This document shows, one piece after another, positions 35,911 through 43,879 of a stretch of 64,000 nucleotides of DNA (the stretch's first letter is position 1; every line of letters starts with the position of its first letter). The translations under genes and the position numbers were made by a program. This DNA is from Bradyrhizobium algeriense. GTDB taxonomy: Bacteria; Pseudomonadota; Alphaproteobacteria; Rhizobiales; Xanthobacteraceae. The DNA is taken from contig NZ_JAZHRV010000001.1 of NCBI RefSeq assembly GCF_036924595.1, positions 6,138,001-6,202,000 on the forward strand. The letters are read 5' to 3'. Below the pieces are notes generated by a model. It did no database searches. It was not told the DNA's origin and saw nothing but the letters and a program-made list of their open reading frames with translations.

Positions 35911-38271
35911 ATGGGCGACGACTTCGACTCAACAGGCCGGAGCGCCGATAGCGCGCTGACATTCGATGACGATCCGGCTGACTTTGATCCGGCGTCGTGG
36001 GGCAGCGCCGACAGTGACCGCCTGGCGGTGGCTTGGTCCCGCTCGGATATGCTTCGCAAGCTGCTGACCGAGCGCAACCCGCCGGATCATAACGACCAGT
36101 ATGCCCTGAAGGCGTGGTTGGTAATGCAGCTGCCGACACTCTACCTGTACTGGCGGATGAACGAGTCTCAAACCGCACTGAAACCGCCCAGCAAGACGGT
36201 CAGTCTCTACATCCTGCTTTTCCCCGGCGAGGCGCGAGACAACACCGGTACCAAGGACCTGAACGACAACGTTATCGGCCAATGGTGGAATGCCCAGTAC
36301 CAGCAGATGCGTTATGAGGCGATCGGAAACATTTTCACCGCCCAGCACGGCTTCTTCGTCGCGGCCCAGACCTATAAGACCGCCTTCATCCTTACTCATG
36401 AGAAGTCTCGCAAACATTTCATCAAGCAATTGGCTCTGCTCGACGAAACGCTCCGGCGGGTGCTACTCGATATCTTGAAGCAGGCGGCAGCCGACGACTC
36501 CATCACTGACAATCAGAAAGCCGAGATCAAAAGGCTTACCAAAAAGCTAAGAAAGGGCTATCGGTTCGATATATTCTTCGGGCTTCGGACGCTGCCCCCC
36601 CAGGGTGGTTCGACGCTCGCCAACGTCTATCTTCTGGTAACGGAGGCGATGAAGGGCGCGGCGCTGGCGCGTTTTGCCGCCAAGGGCAAGACGATCCCGA
36701 GCCCGCCGGTCCGGAAGGTGGCGGCCCAGGCCGGTGTCAGTCTCGATCGCAGGGGAGATGACCGACGCGGCAAGGCGTATGATTGGAAGGTCTATATCCG
36801 AGCGTCGGACCTCGCCGAGAAGATCAAGCAAATGGTGCTTAAGGGCACGCTGCCCGGCGTCACAGTGGAGATGAACTCCATCTACGTGGACACAGTCTGG
36901 ACCTTCGCCTACATGGAGTACAAGAACCTCCATTGGGGCAACCCCGATGTCATCCGCGACGTGCGTAAGAAGAAGTTGGATCGGGCGCCGTTCCGCGAAG
37001 GGAACGTGACCTCTTCCTTTCGTCTGCAAAGGGACATTATGGAGCTTTGGCTCGTTGTCCTGAACATGCTCGACTTCGTGAAGTCGTTCGAGTCGGCGGA
37101 ATTCGACAACAAGCTGAAAGCTTATCACGACAAGGCGCTGAAGGGCTTCCGGGAACTGGATAAGAAGCCGGGCACCAACGTCGATTGGGATAACCTTCAA
37201 TACGTGCTGACGCACGATGTGCGCCAGACGGATCCGATCGCCGTGATCGGGACTGCCTGCGAATACCAGTTCTATGCCAAGGTCTCGGACTACGAGCAGC
37301 GCATCTTCTTCACTATGGACATCCGCGATATGGGCGTGGATCTGATGTTGATCTATGAGAATTCCAACCGCGAGGTCGGCTATCACCGATACAGCGACCA
37401 GGATTTGATGCGAGAGACCCTCCGTTCCACGGACCCGATCGATGTGCGCCGCAGGCTGACTTACGACATCGTTGTGGCCACCTTCAAGAAACATTACGAC
37501 CAACTGGCCAAGAATCCTGCGAGCGGATTCAAGGCGGCGCAGGCAGTCTTTGGCGGCGCGACAGACGGAAAACTGGGCACGTTCGACGAAAGCGTCCAAT
37601 TTATGCTGGGGGGCGACGAGATCTATGTCGCCACTCATCCGCTGTTCGCGGGCGTCGCGCCAGCCATAATTGGAGATCTGGACAAGGCTACTTTCGAGGC
37701 CAACAGGCCGATCGACCTCAGGACCTCCGTGGCGTTCTCCAGGGCGCCGAAGACCACCTTCGCCCAGCAACGGGAGGCGACGCAGAAATCCCATCAGGCG
37801 GCGCTGAAGCACAACGAGCTGGCGCCGGGAACGCTCAAATCGCTAGAGCGAACCAACCGACGCATCGAGCGCCTGATCAACATGATAGAGGCCAACCCGC
37901 AAAAGAAAGTCCGTGGGGCCGGTTACCGGCAGGAGCTTGCCAAGCTGCCACTCAGGATTCTGTTCGCACGCTGGAAACCGAACTGGACGAAGATCCTGAG
38001 CAAGAAAGACAATGCTAGGGTCTATGCCGCCCTGCAGGCCGGCGACGCTGCTACTATTGACGAATACGTGGAGTTGGTTGATTTCACCGGTAAGGTCGTC
38101 GACCGCAAGAAGCTCGAGCAGGACGCCAAGACCCTAGAAGACAAGGTGCGCAAGGACGTTGGGGGGGATAACGTACAGGTCCACGCCCCGCCAATCGTCG
38201 CGATCCCCAAGTGGATCCAGGCGCTGATCGACAAGCTGGAACCTAAGGATCCCGACAAAAAAACGCAGTGA
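35911..38271 (+). CDS. Large protein of unknown function, second of an orphan pair
   Basis: This 786-aa soluble protein is unassigned. AAGGAGAAGG lies directly upstream of the ATG. It opens with an acidic leader (GDDFDSTGRSADSALTFDDD), followed by a Trp/Tyr-rich part (LPTLYLYWRMNESQ; IGQWWNAQYQQMRYEAIGNI). A long alpha-helical middle (KHFIKQLALLDETLRRVLLD) leads to a mixed region with EYQFYAKVSDYEQRIFFTMD. A basic helical end (SLERTNRRIERLINMIEANP; KILSKKDNARVYAALQAGDA) closes the protein. There are no nuclease, protease, ATPase or helicase motifs that I can see. It is co-oriented with and close to the 890-aa gene, so the two probably act together. Confidence 0.8.
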   Translation: MGDDFDSTGRSADSALTFDDDPADFDPASWGSADSDRLAVAWSRSDMLRKLLTERNPPDHNDQYALKAWLVMQLPTLYLYWRMNESQTALKPPSKTVSLYILLFPGEARDNTGTKDLNDNVIGQWWNAQYQQMRYEAIGNIFTAQHGFFVAAQTYKTAFILTHEKSRKHFIKQLALLDETLRRVLLDILKQAAADDSITDNQKAEIKRLTKKLRKGYRFDIFFGLRTLPPQGGSTLANVYLLVTEAMKGAALARFAAKGKTIPSPPVRKVAAQAGVSLDRRGDDRRGKAYDWKVYIRASDLAEKIKQMVLKGTLPGVTVEMNSIYVDTVWTFAYMEYKNLHWGNPDVIRDVRKKKLDRAPFREGNVTSSFRLQRDIMELWLVVLNMLDFVKSFESAEFDNKLKAYHDKALKGFRELDKKPGTNVDWDNLQYVLTHDVRQTDPIAVIGTACEYQFYAKVSDYEQRIFFTMDIRDMGVDLMLIYENSNREVGYHRYSDQDLMRETLRSTDPIDVRRRLTYDIVVATFKKHYDQLAKNPASGFKAAQAVFGGATDGKLGTFDESVQFMLGGDEIYVATHPLFAGVAPAIIGDLDKATFEANRPIDLRTSVAFSRAPKTTFAQQREATQKSHQAALKHNELAPGTLKSLERTNRRIERLINMIEANPQKKVRGAGYRQELAKLPLRILFARWKPNWTKILSKKDNARVYAALQAGDAATIDEYVELVDFTGKVVDRKKLEQDAKTLEDKVRKDVGGDNVQVHAPPIVAIPKWIQALIDKLEPKDPDKKTQ

Positions 38272-38973
38272 TACGTAGTGATCCCCTGCGCCGATTAGCG
38301 CAGATGCTTCGCGTCACCCGCTATCATCCGCTTTGGGTCAAAGGCTGCCCTCGCGCCTCAAAAATTCGACTTCCGCTCTTCCTCCAACAGCCGACATAGC
38401 GCGATCCGGCTTTGGAAGATTTTTCCTCCCAGAAACGGCTAACCCTAGGGCGCGCACACTGCAGCGCCGCCGCGCTGGGAGAGGCTGCCCTCTCCGTGTT
38501 GGTCTCCGCCCCCGGCCCCCCAAAAGCCCGCCATGGGCCGCAGGCCGCGCGCTGGGTGCGGAAAATGCTATGGCCACTGCCCTGACAGCGGTCACGGCCT
38601 CGATCCGCTGTAACGCCTCCTGCGCGCCCATGCGGTGCCAATTAATTAAGGTGTGCTCAGCAGGGGCGGACTTCTTAAGAAACTTAACAGCAGCGCGCCC
38701 GTTCGCTGTATGCGCCATCGCTCTACTTCGTCGCTGCACGTCGGCGACGTCCGGACTCAAGTCGGGCATCAACCTTAGTCCGTTTTGTGCCGAAGCGGAC
38801 AAGCCCACGATCCACCGCAGCTCGCTTCGCACGCCGCAGCCTGCCTTCAAGAAATACGACATAGCAGTTGACCGTTTCCGAATACACTTTTTGGTGGCGC
38901 GGACCTCATGACGCGCCTAAATGGTTCGAGATGCGCCAAAGGGCGCGACACGACATCGCCGCGTGGAGGCAAC
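38272..38973. repeat. 700-bp gap with two repeat remnants, copy 9
   Basis: The left part at 38328-38400 (CCGCTTTGGGTCAAAGGCTG; CGACTTCCGCTCTTCCTCCA) and the right part at 38748-38830 (TTAGTCCGTTTTGTGCCGAA; CCACCGCAGCTCGCTTCGC) enclose about 350 bp of unrelated DNA with long but unconvincing open frames on both strands. No gene is called. Confidence 0.5.
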
Positions 38974-40614
38974 ATGGCGAACGCCCTTGTCGTGCATGCG
39001 AAACGCCTGCCTCAGTCGCAAAAAGCCCTACGGGCGGCGCAGTATGTCCGCATGTCGACGGATTACCAGCAATACTCCATTGAGAATCAGGCAGTGGTCA
39101 TCGCGACCTACGCCGAACTTCACAAGCTAACCATCGTCCGTACCAATCGTGATGAGGGCGAAAGCGGCCTCAAGATCGAAAACCGGGTTGGCCTTACCGA
39201 ACTGGTCGAAGACGTGCAATCGGGGCGCGCTGACTTCGCTCATCTGCTTGTCTTCGACGTCAGCCGGTGGGGACGCTTTCAGGATGTTGACGAGAGCGCG
39301 CATTACGAGTTCATCTGCCGCAAGGCGGGCGTCAAGGTCGCTTATTGCGCGGAGCAATTCGACAATGACGGAAGCCTTCTCGCCAGCATCATGAAGAACA
39401 TTAAGAGAGTGATGGCGGCTGAGTTCAGTCGGGAACTCTCCGCCAAAGTTTTTGCAGGGTCAATCCGACTGACGCGTCGCGGCTTCAAAATGGGCGGCCC
39501 TACCGCTTACGCGCTGCAACGACGTCTCGTCGACGATCAATGCAGGCCGAAGGGTATTTTGACGGTCGGCCAGCGCAAATCTTTGCTCACCGACCACGTC
39601 AAGCTCATCCTTGGGGCACCCGATCAAGTCGAAATCGTGAAATGGATTTTCCACGAGTATCTCCGTCACAAATCGCAGGCGACCATTGCCCGAGAGCTCA
39701 ACCGGCGAGGGATCATGAATAGCCAGGGGAAACCGTGGCTTGGAAAAGCGGTCGGCGAGCTTCTCCGGAACGAAGCCTATATTGGCGTTCTGACCTACAA
39801 TCGCAAAAGCAGGAAGCTTGGCGCCAAGGTCACGCGCAACCCAAGGGAGCTTTGGATCAGAAATGAAGATGCCATCGAGCCCATCATCCATCGCGACGCA
39901 TTCCGGCGCGTGCAAAAGATCATGGGCGAGGGGCGCGTCAGTATTCCCGAAGAAGAAATGTTGCTTCGCCTTCGCAAGGTCCTGATGAAGAAAGGCAGGC
40001 TCAGTAAAACGATCATCAATTCAAGTTCTGGTCTGCCATCCATGTCTTCGTATTTTGTGCACTTCGGCGCGTTGCGGAACATCTATCGGCTCATCGGGTA
40101 CAACGGCAATCAAGGCTGGTTTGACAAATACGCCGCGCATCAACGATGGGTCGCCCTGCAGCTTGGCAATGCTGCGCGCCTTCGAGACGCTTTCGAGAAA
40201 CTTGGTCGCCATGCCACCCTCAACGCTGCGACCGAATGTCTTCGAATCGATAATGCCGTGAATGTCGTCTTTCGTGTCGCAAGATGCCGCAACTACGAAA
40301 GTCGGCCCCTGCGCTGGACGCTGCAGTATCGCGTGAGATGGCCGAAGGGATGGGTTGTCGCGGTCCGGCTGGACGAGAAGAACGAAGCGATCTTCGACTA
40401 CGTCTTGATGCCCTCGACGTGGCTCACCTTCAACCGTCGCATGTTCTGGTTCTCCAAGGAGGTCTATAAGGACCACACGATAAACCGCTTTGACAGGTTC
40501 GAGGCACTGTCACGGTTCCTAATCGAGCGCGTCGGCAAGGAAAAGCCTTCGCGAGACGTCGAGGCGCTGCCGCGCGCTCCGGTGGCTAGCCCGAGAAAGT
40601 CGAAAGGCGCTTAA
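38974..40614 (+). CDS. Large serine recombinase
   Basis: This 546-aa site-specific recombinase has an N-terminal resolvase domain with catalytic Ser28 in AQYVRMSTDYQQYSIENQ, then DEGESGLKIENRVGL, LLVFDVSRWGRFQDVDES and the helix-E region AEFSRELSAKVFAGS. A recombinase (PF07508-like) domain follows (VEIVKWIFHEYLRHKSQATI; LNRRGIMNSQGKPWLGKAVG; LRNEAYIGVLTYNRKS). The C-terminal ~200 residues lack the usual Cys-rich zinc ribbon and are unassigned. GGAGG five bases upstream fixes the ATG at 38974. Proteins like this move phages, conjugative elements and nested islands. Its own attachment sites were not identified, so it may mark a second element inside the tRNA island. Confidence 0.88.
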   Translation: MANALVVHAKRLPQSQKALRAAQYVRMSTDYQQYSIENQAVVIATYAELHKLTIVRTNRDEGESGLKIENRVGLTELVEDVQSGRADFAHLLVFDVSRWGRFQDVDESAHYEFICRKAGVKVAYCAEQFDNDGSLLASIMKNIKRVMAAEFSRELSAKVFAGSIRLTRRGFKMGGPTAYALQRRLVDDQCRPKGILTVGQRKSLLTDHVKLILGAPDQVEIVKWIFHEYLRHKSQATIARELNRRGIMNSQGKPWLGKAVGELLRNEAYIGVLTYNRKSRKLGAKVTRNPRELWIRNEDAIEPIIHRDAFRRVQKIMGEGRVSIPEEEMLLRLRKVLMKKGRLSKTIINSSSGLPSMSSYFVHFGALRNIYRLIGYNGNQGWFDKYAAHQRWVALQLGNAARLRDAFEKLGRHATLNAATECLRIDNAVNVVFRVARCRNYESRPLRWTLQYRVRWPKGWVVAVRLDEKNEAIFDYVLMPSTWLTFNRRMFWFSKEVYKDHTINRFDRFEALSRFLIERVGKEKPSRDVEALPRAPVASPRKSKGA

Positions 40615-40705
40615 CGCGTTTGTTAGGGTGGGACAGTATTCAGTAGATCACAACGCTCAAAGCCGCAGGTTGATCGAAAGCGGGACCACATGGACATCAA
40701 GTCGA

Positions 40706-40790
40706 ATGTCTGCGAAGGGTCAAAAGGCGATATCTGCTCACTACCGGCGTCGGTCAGCATTACACTCAGCAACGGACATACGACGGTTGT
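40706..40790. repeat. Interspersed repeat remnant, copy 10
   Basis: GAATGTCTGCGAAGGGTCAA, AAGGCGATATCTGCTCACTA and CAGCAACGGACATACGACGG. One frame reads MSAKGQKAISA, a junk peptide typical of this repeat in Bradyrhizobium genomes. Confidence 0.55.
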
Positions 40791-41675
40791 TCAGGCGCGC
40801 CCCGCTCCCTTGATCAGGCCCTTGAACGAACTCGCTCGTAGCAAGCCTTCCGATGTGATGTCCCGGTATTCAACATCGGCATAGAATGTTGGCTCTACCC
40901 ATGTTGCTTTCGGCTTCCTGATGGGTCTCGTCAGCTTTGACTTCGGGCTGGCCACGGTGTCGAGTTGCTTTCTGATCTGGCTTGAGATGGTGCGAGACCA
41001 GCCCGTCCCAACTTGCCCATGTAAACGAGTTCGCTGCCGTCCTTCTTGCTGAGATACAGCGCCGCGACGCCGCTAAGGTCTTTGACGAACCCGACGACAG
41101 GAAACTTCTCGCGCTCATGCTTCGCCACGCTCCGACTTGTAGGGAGCATCGGCACGCTTGGATACAATGCCTTCCCAGTTCAGCTTGGCCGCATGCTCGA
41201 ACATTTCCTGTCTGTCCCCGGTAAGATGTTCGGAGTAAAGCACGGGCAGCTCGACATCGTTCTCGCCGAGGAGGTCCAGCAGCAGTTGCTTGCGATCAAT
41301 TTGCGGCAGCTTGCGCAGGTCGCCATTCCGCCAAAGCAGGTCGAAGGCGTAGTAGACGAGCCGGCCCTGCCTGCCCGCAGCCAGCTCGGCCTGCAGTTCC
41401 GAGAAGTTGGTGCGTCCTTCATGGACGACCACCACCTCGCCATCGACGATGGCTTCGCCCGAAATGGCCAGCGCGCCGGCGATCTCCGTGAAGCGCTTGG
41501 TCCAGTCCAGTCCGTTGCGGATAAAGACTTTCTTCCTTCCCCGATTAAGATGGACCTGCACGCGGTAGCCGTCGTACTTGATTTCATGAAGCCACTGGCC
41601 ACCCTGGGGCGCTTTGGTCTTCAGGGTGGCGAGCTGGGGTTTTATGAACCCCGGCATCTCGATACGCTTTGGCAC
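40787..41675 (-). pseudogene. ligD: LigD-type ATP-dependent DNA ligase, degenerate
   Basis: Residues from 41675 read as the adenylation domain of a LigD-type ligase: FIKPQLATLKTKAPQGGQWL, active-site Lys in HEIKYDGYRVQVH, IVDGEVVVVHEGRTNF, YYAFDLLWRNGDLRKLPQID and LNWEGIVSKRADAPYKS. The reading then stops. The OB-fold part continues in other frames (EKFPVVGFVKDLSGVAALYL; SKLTRPIRKPKATWVEPTFY; EYRDITSEGLLRASSFKGLI) down to about 40787. At least two frameshifts separate these parts. Intact, such a ligase works with Ku in end joining, but no ku gene is nearby. It is decayed cargo. Confidence 0.85.
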
Positions 41676-42015
41676 TCTGGAAACTCACAAACGCCCGCCG
41701 CACCTTGGGGGGCAACGGCGGTATTTTACCTAGTCCCTGAAATTCCCGAACAATCAGTGGACGTGATCGCACTTACCACCACCACTGCTAGCACTTACCA
41801 CTACCACTGCTATAAGGTGGGAGTCGGCTCAGCGGCGCAAATTGGAACGCAGCTCCCCGCGCGCTCGGATGCTACGGCTCATATTTATTGAGCCCGCCCC
41901 GTGGGCGTAGGCGCTTCCGCCGCACGTCGCCATGAAACGACATGCCGCAAGCATTACCGTCGAGTGGTAAGCTGGTCGAGGCGAGCTGCTGGTTCTTACC
42001 CCGGAGAGGTGAAGC
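41676..42015. other. Gap with a 22-bp tandem duplication
   Basis: At 41769-41790 and 41791-41812 the 22-mer beginning GCACTTACCACYACCACTGC occurs twice in tandem with one mismatch. No gene is supported in this gap. Confidence 0.5.
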
Positions 42016-42588
42016 ATGCGGAAGCACTTCTGGCTTTTGTTGTTGCTGGTGCTGATCGCGGCTGGCGGCGTGGGTGGAGCATTGGCGATAACCATGCGAC
42101 CCTCACCTATAGCGTTTCGAAACGAGGCGGAATGGGTGAGCGCTCTGCTTCAAGCCGGGCTTGTCGGCGTGTTGGGCATCGTGACCGCTGTGGTAATTGA
42201 GCATTTCAAGGACAGCATTCAGCAACAGCGGGACTATAGTAAGCTGCGGCAAGATATCCTGACCGAACTAAGCAGAACATACATGGACGTGAAGTTGGTA
42301 AGGCGGAAGGTCAAGGCCTCTAAGACGTTCACAAAGACCGACATTGACGACCTCAATCAGCTCCAGATCGACGTGGAGTTCCACATGCGCAACAGAGCCG
42401 GTTTTTTCCGGGGAAGCAGCGAGTTGGAGAAGCACCTCAAATCGATGGAGCATTATCTAAACAAAGTGGCGAACGAGCCTAGCTCACCAGAGCACAGCGG
42501 GTTTTCCTCCAGAGAAGGGTTCCGTTTTTTTGCCAATGCTTACGAAAAAGCCGCCACGCTGATCCGGGAAGAGATCGTGGGCCGATGA
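42016..42588 (+). CDS. Two-pass membrane protein, unknown
   Basis: This 190-aa protein follows a CCGGAGAGGTGAAGC ribosome binding site. It has two membrane segments: LLLLLVLIAAGGVGGALAIT (7-26) and ALLQAGLVGVLGIVTAVVIE (43-62). A charged helical cytoplasmic domain follows (DSIQQQRDYSKLRQDILTEL; KLVRRKVKASKTFTKTDIDD). No known domain is seen. Two membrane helices plus a soluble helical domain also occur in defence effectors, but nothing here specifically supports that. Confidence 0.68.
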   Translation: MRKHFWLLLLLVLIAAGGVGGALAITMRPSPIAFRNEAEWVSALLQAGLVGVLGIVTAVVIEHFKDSIQQQRDYSKLRQDILTELSRTYMDVKLVRRKVKASKTFTKTDIDDLNQLQIDVEFHMRNRAGFFRGSSELEKHLKSMEHYLNKVANEPSSPEHSGFSSREGFRFFANAYEKAATLIREEIVGR

Positions 42589-42717
42589 TATAGCGACCGT
42601 TCGCGGCTCCGGCAGCCGGGAATTATCCCAACCACAATTCGCCGGGGTTTCGGCAATCGCCGACTACCAGCCCTAGTGCAATTTGCGTTGCGCTTCGCGA
42701 CCCGCTTTGATGGGGCG

Positions 42718-43194
42718 ATGGGCACCAGGTCGCGGGAATCCATCTACGGCGCGTCAGTGCGGGCCGCCGCAGAACAGGCAGCGGAGGCGCGCAAGACCGC
42801 CGACCGTTTGGCCTGCGAGGCATGGAATAAGCGGATGCTAGGCCTTCAGGGACCGGCGCAGCCTTCTCCTGCGTTGGGCGACGCACTCAATGCCGGCTAC
42901 CTCTATCTCGAAGTCAAATGCTTGGGTTGCAGCGCGACAGCCGCGCTGGAGAGGCTTGCAAGGGATGTGTTTGGCGGCTCGCGGTTCGATGCCTTCAGGA
43001 CCTGCAGCAAGTTCGGCGGCAGCTATCAGAGCACTTGGATAGAATGCTTCAATCACGTCGTCACCGCGGACCGGGATAAACTCGTCACGGCAAACTATAT
43101 GCACTGGTTGGTGCGCGACAATTCGCCGACTTCTTGGCCGACGGGCAACTTCAATACGTTCACCGCGGCGCTGAAGAAGTACTGGGAGAACTGA
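42718..43194 (+). CDS. Probable chimeric hypothetical protein
   Basis: The first ~70 residues (SRESIYGASVRAAAEQAAEA; NKRMLGLQGPAQPSPALGDA; YLYLEVKCLGCS) match, from memory, the start of a short protein family common in Bradyrhizobium. After KCLGCS the sequence departs from that family (ATAALERLARDVFGGSRFDA, then FNHVVTADRDKLVTANYMHW), as if two genes had been joined. Its last 61 bases overlap the next open frame. Start codon and reality are uncertain. Confidence 0.4.
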   Translation: MGTRSRESIYGASVRAAAEQAAEARKTADRLACEAWNKRMLGLQGPAQPSPALGDALNAGYLYLEVKCLGCSATAALERLARDVFGGSRFDAFRTCSKFGGSYQSTWIECFNHVVTADRDKLVTANYMHWLVRDNSPTSWPTGNFNTFTAALKKYWEN

Positions 43195-43799
43195 AGTCCG
43201 TGGATGATCGCGAGGCGGCAGAAGACTATCGACGGCAGCGACAAAACGCAAATGCACGCAAGCATGGTGACGAACCAGTACACCATCAAGACGCCTATGA
43301 TCGACAAGTGCTATTGGAGGCAGCGAGGCGAGCGGGTGCAAACGAGCAGGAAATTGATGCTGTCGCCGACCACTATCTCAGAATACTATCTGCAATGCCG
43401 CAAGGCTCAGCTTTCGATTATCCAGGCGCGATTCAAATCCTCGGAAATCTGATCCATCGAGTTGAGGCAGCCTGCGACAATCTCAAAATACCAATTAGAG
43501 GTGGCGTCGTATTTGGCAACACGGCTGGGGCAGGCCCGATAGCAAGCCAAATGGCCGTCATGCAGACGGATATGAGCATCATCGAGGTAACGCTGCCATT
43601 TCTTGTGTTCTGTAACCTTGTGAGCAAAGCACTCGCTCATACCGTCCCTGAGCCGCTCGGAGATTTGGCTGAATACAAACTGACCTTCGATCTAGAACTG
43701 ATCAGGCAACGCCTTACCCAAGAAAATCGGAAAAACAGCTATCTATCGCGACCGACCTCAGGGCACGCGACATGCAGCAGCAACCTTTCACCGACCTAA
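43134..43799 (+). CDS. Hypothetical protein, possibly N-terminally truncated
   Basis: This 221-aa reading begins at a TTG; the frame is closed by a stop at about 43077 and contains no ATG near its start. It has charged helices (EEVLGELKSVDDREAAEDYR; LEAARRAGANEQEIDAVADH) and a more hydrophobic part (VVFGNTAGAGPIASQMAVMQ; VTLPFLVFCNLVSKALAHTV). No domain is recognised. It converges on drmB, occupying the place where drmC often lies, but it has no phospholipase D HKD motif. Confidence 0.42.
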   Translation: MADGQLQYVHRGAEEVLGELKSVDDREAAEDYRRQRQNANARKHGDEPVHHQDAYDRQVLLEAARRAGANEQEIDAVADHYLRILSAMPQGSAFDYPGAIQILGNLIHRVEAACDNLKIPIRGGVVFGNTAGAGPIASQMAVMQTDMSIIEVTLPFLVFCNLVSKALAHTVPEPLGDLAEYKLTFDLELIRQRLTQENRKNSYLSRPTSGHATCSSNLSPT

Positions 43800-43879
43800 T
43801 CTAGAAAACGCGAGAAAAGTCGCCGCGATCAAACGCCTCTAGTTGACGAACAATCAACACAAAAGATGTCGCGCGAGGT

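Noticed and set aside
41769..41812. CRISPR array
   Set aside because: Only two direct copies of a 22-mer with no spacer between; no array and no cas genes anywhere in the window.
43134..43799. drmC
   Set aside because: No HxKxxxxD phospholipase D motif and no similarity I can see; kept as hypothetical.
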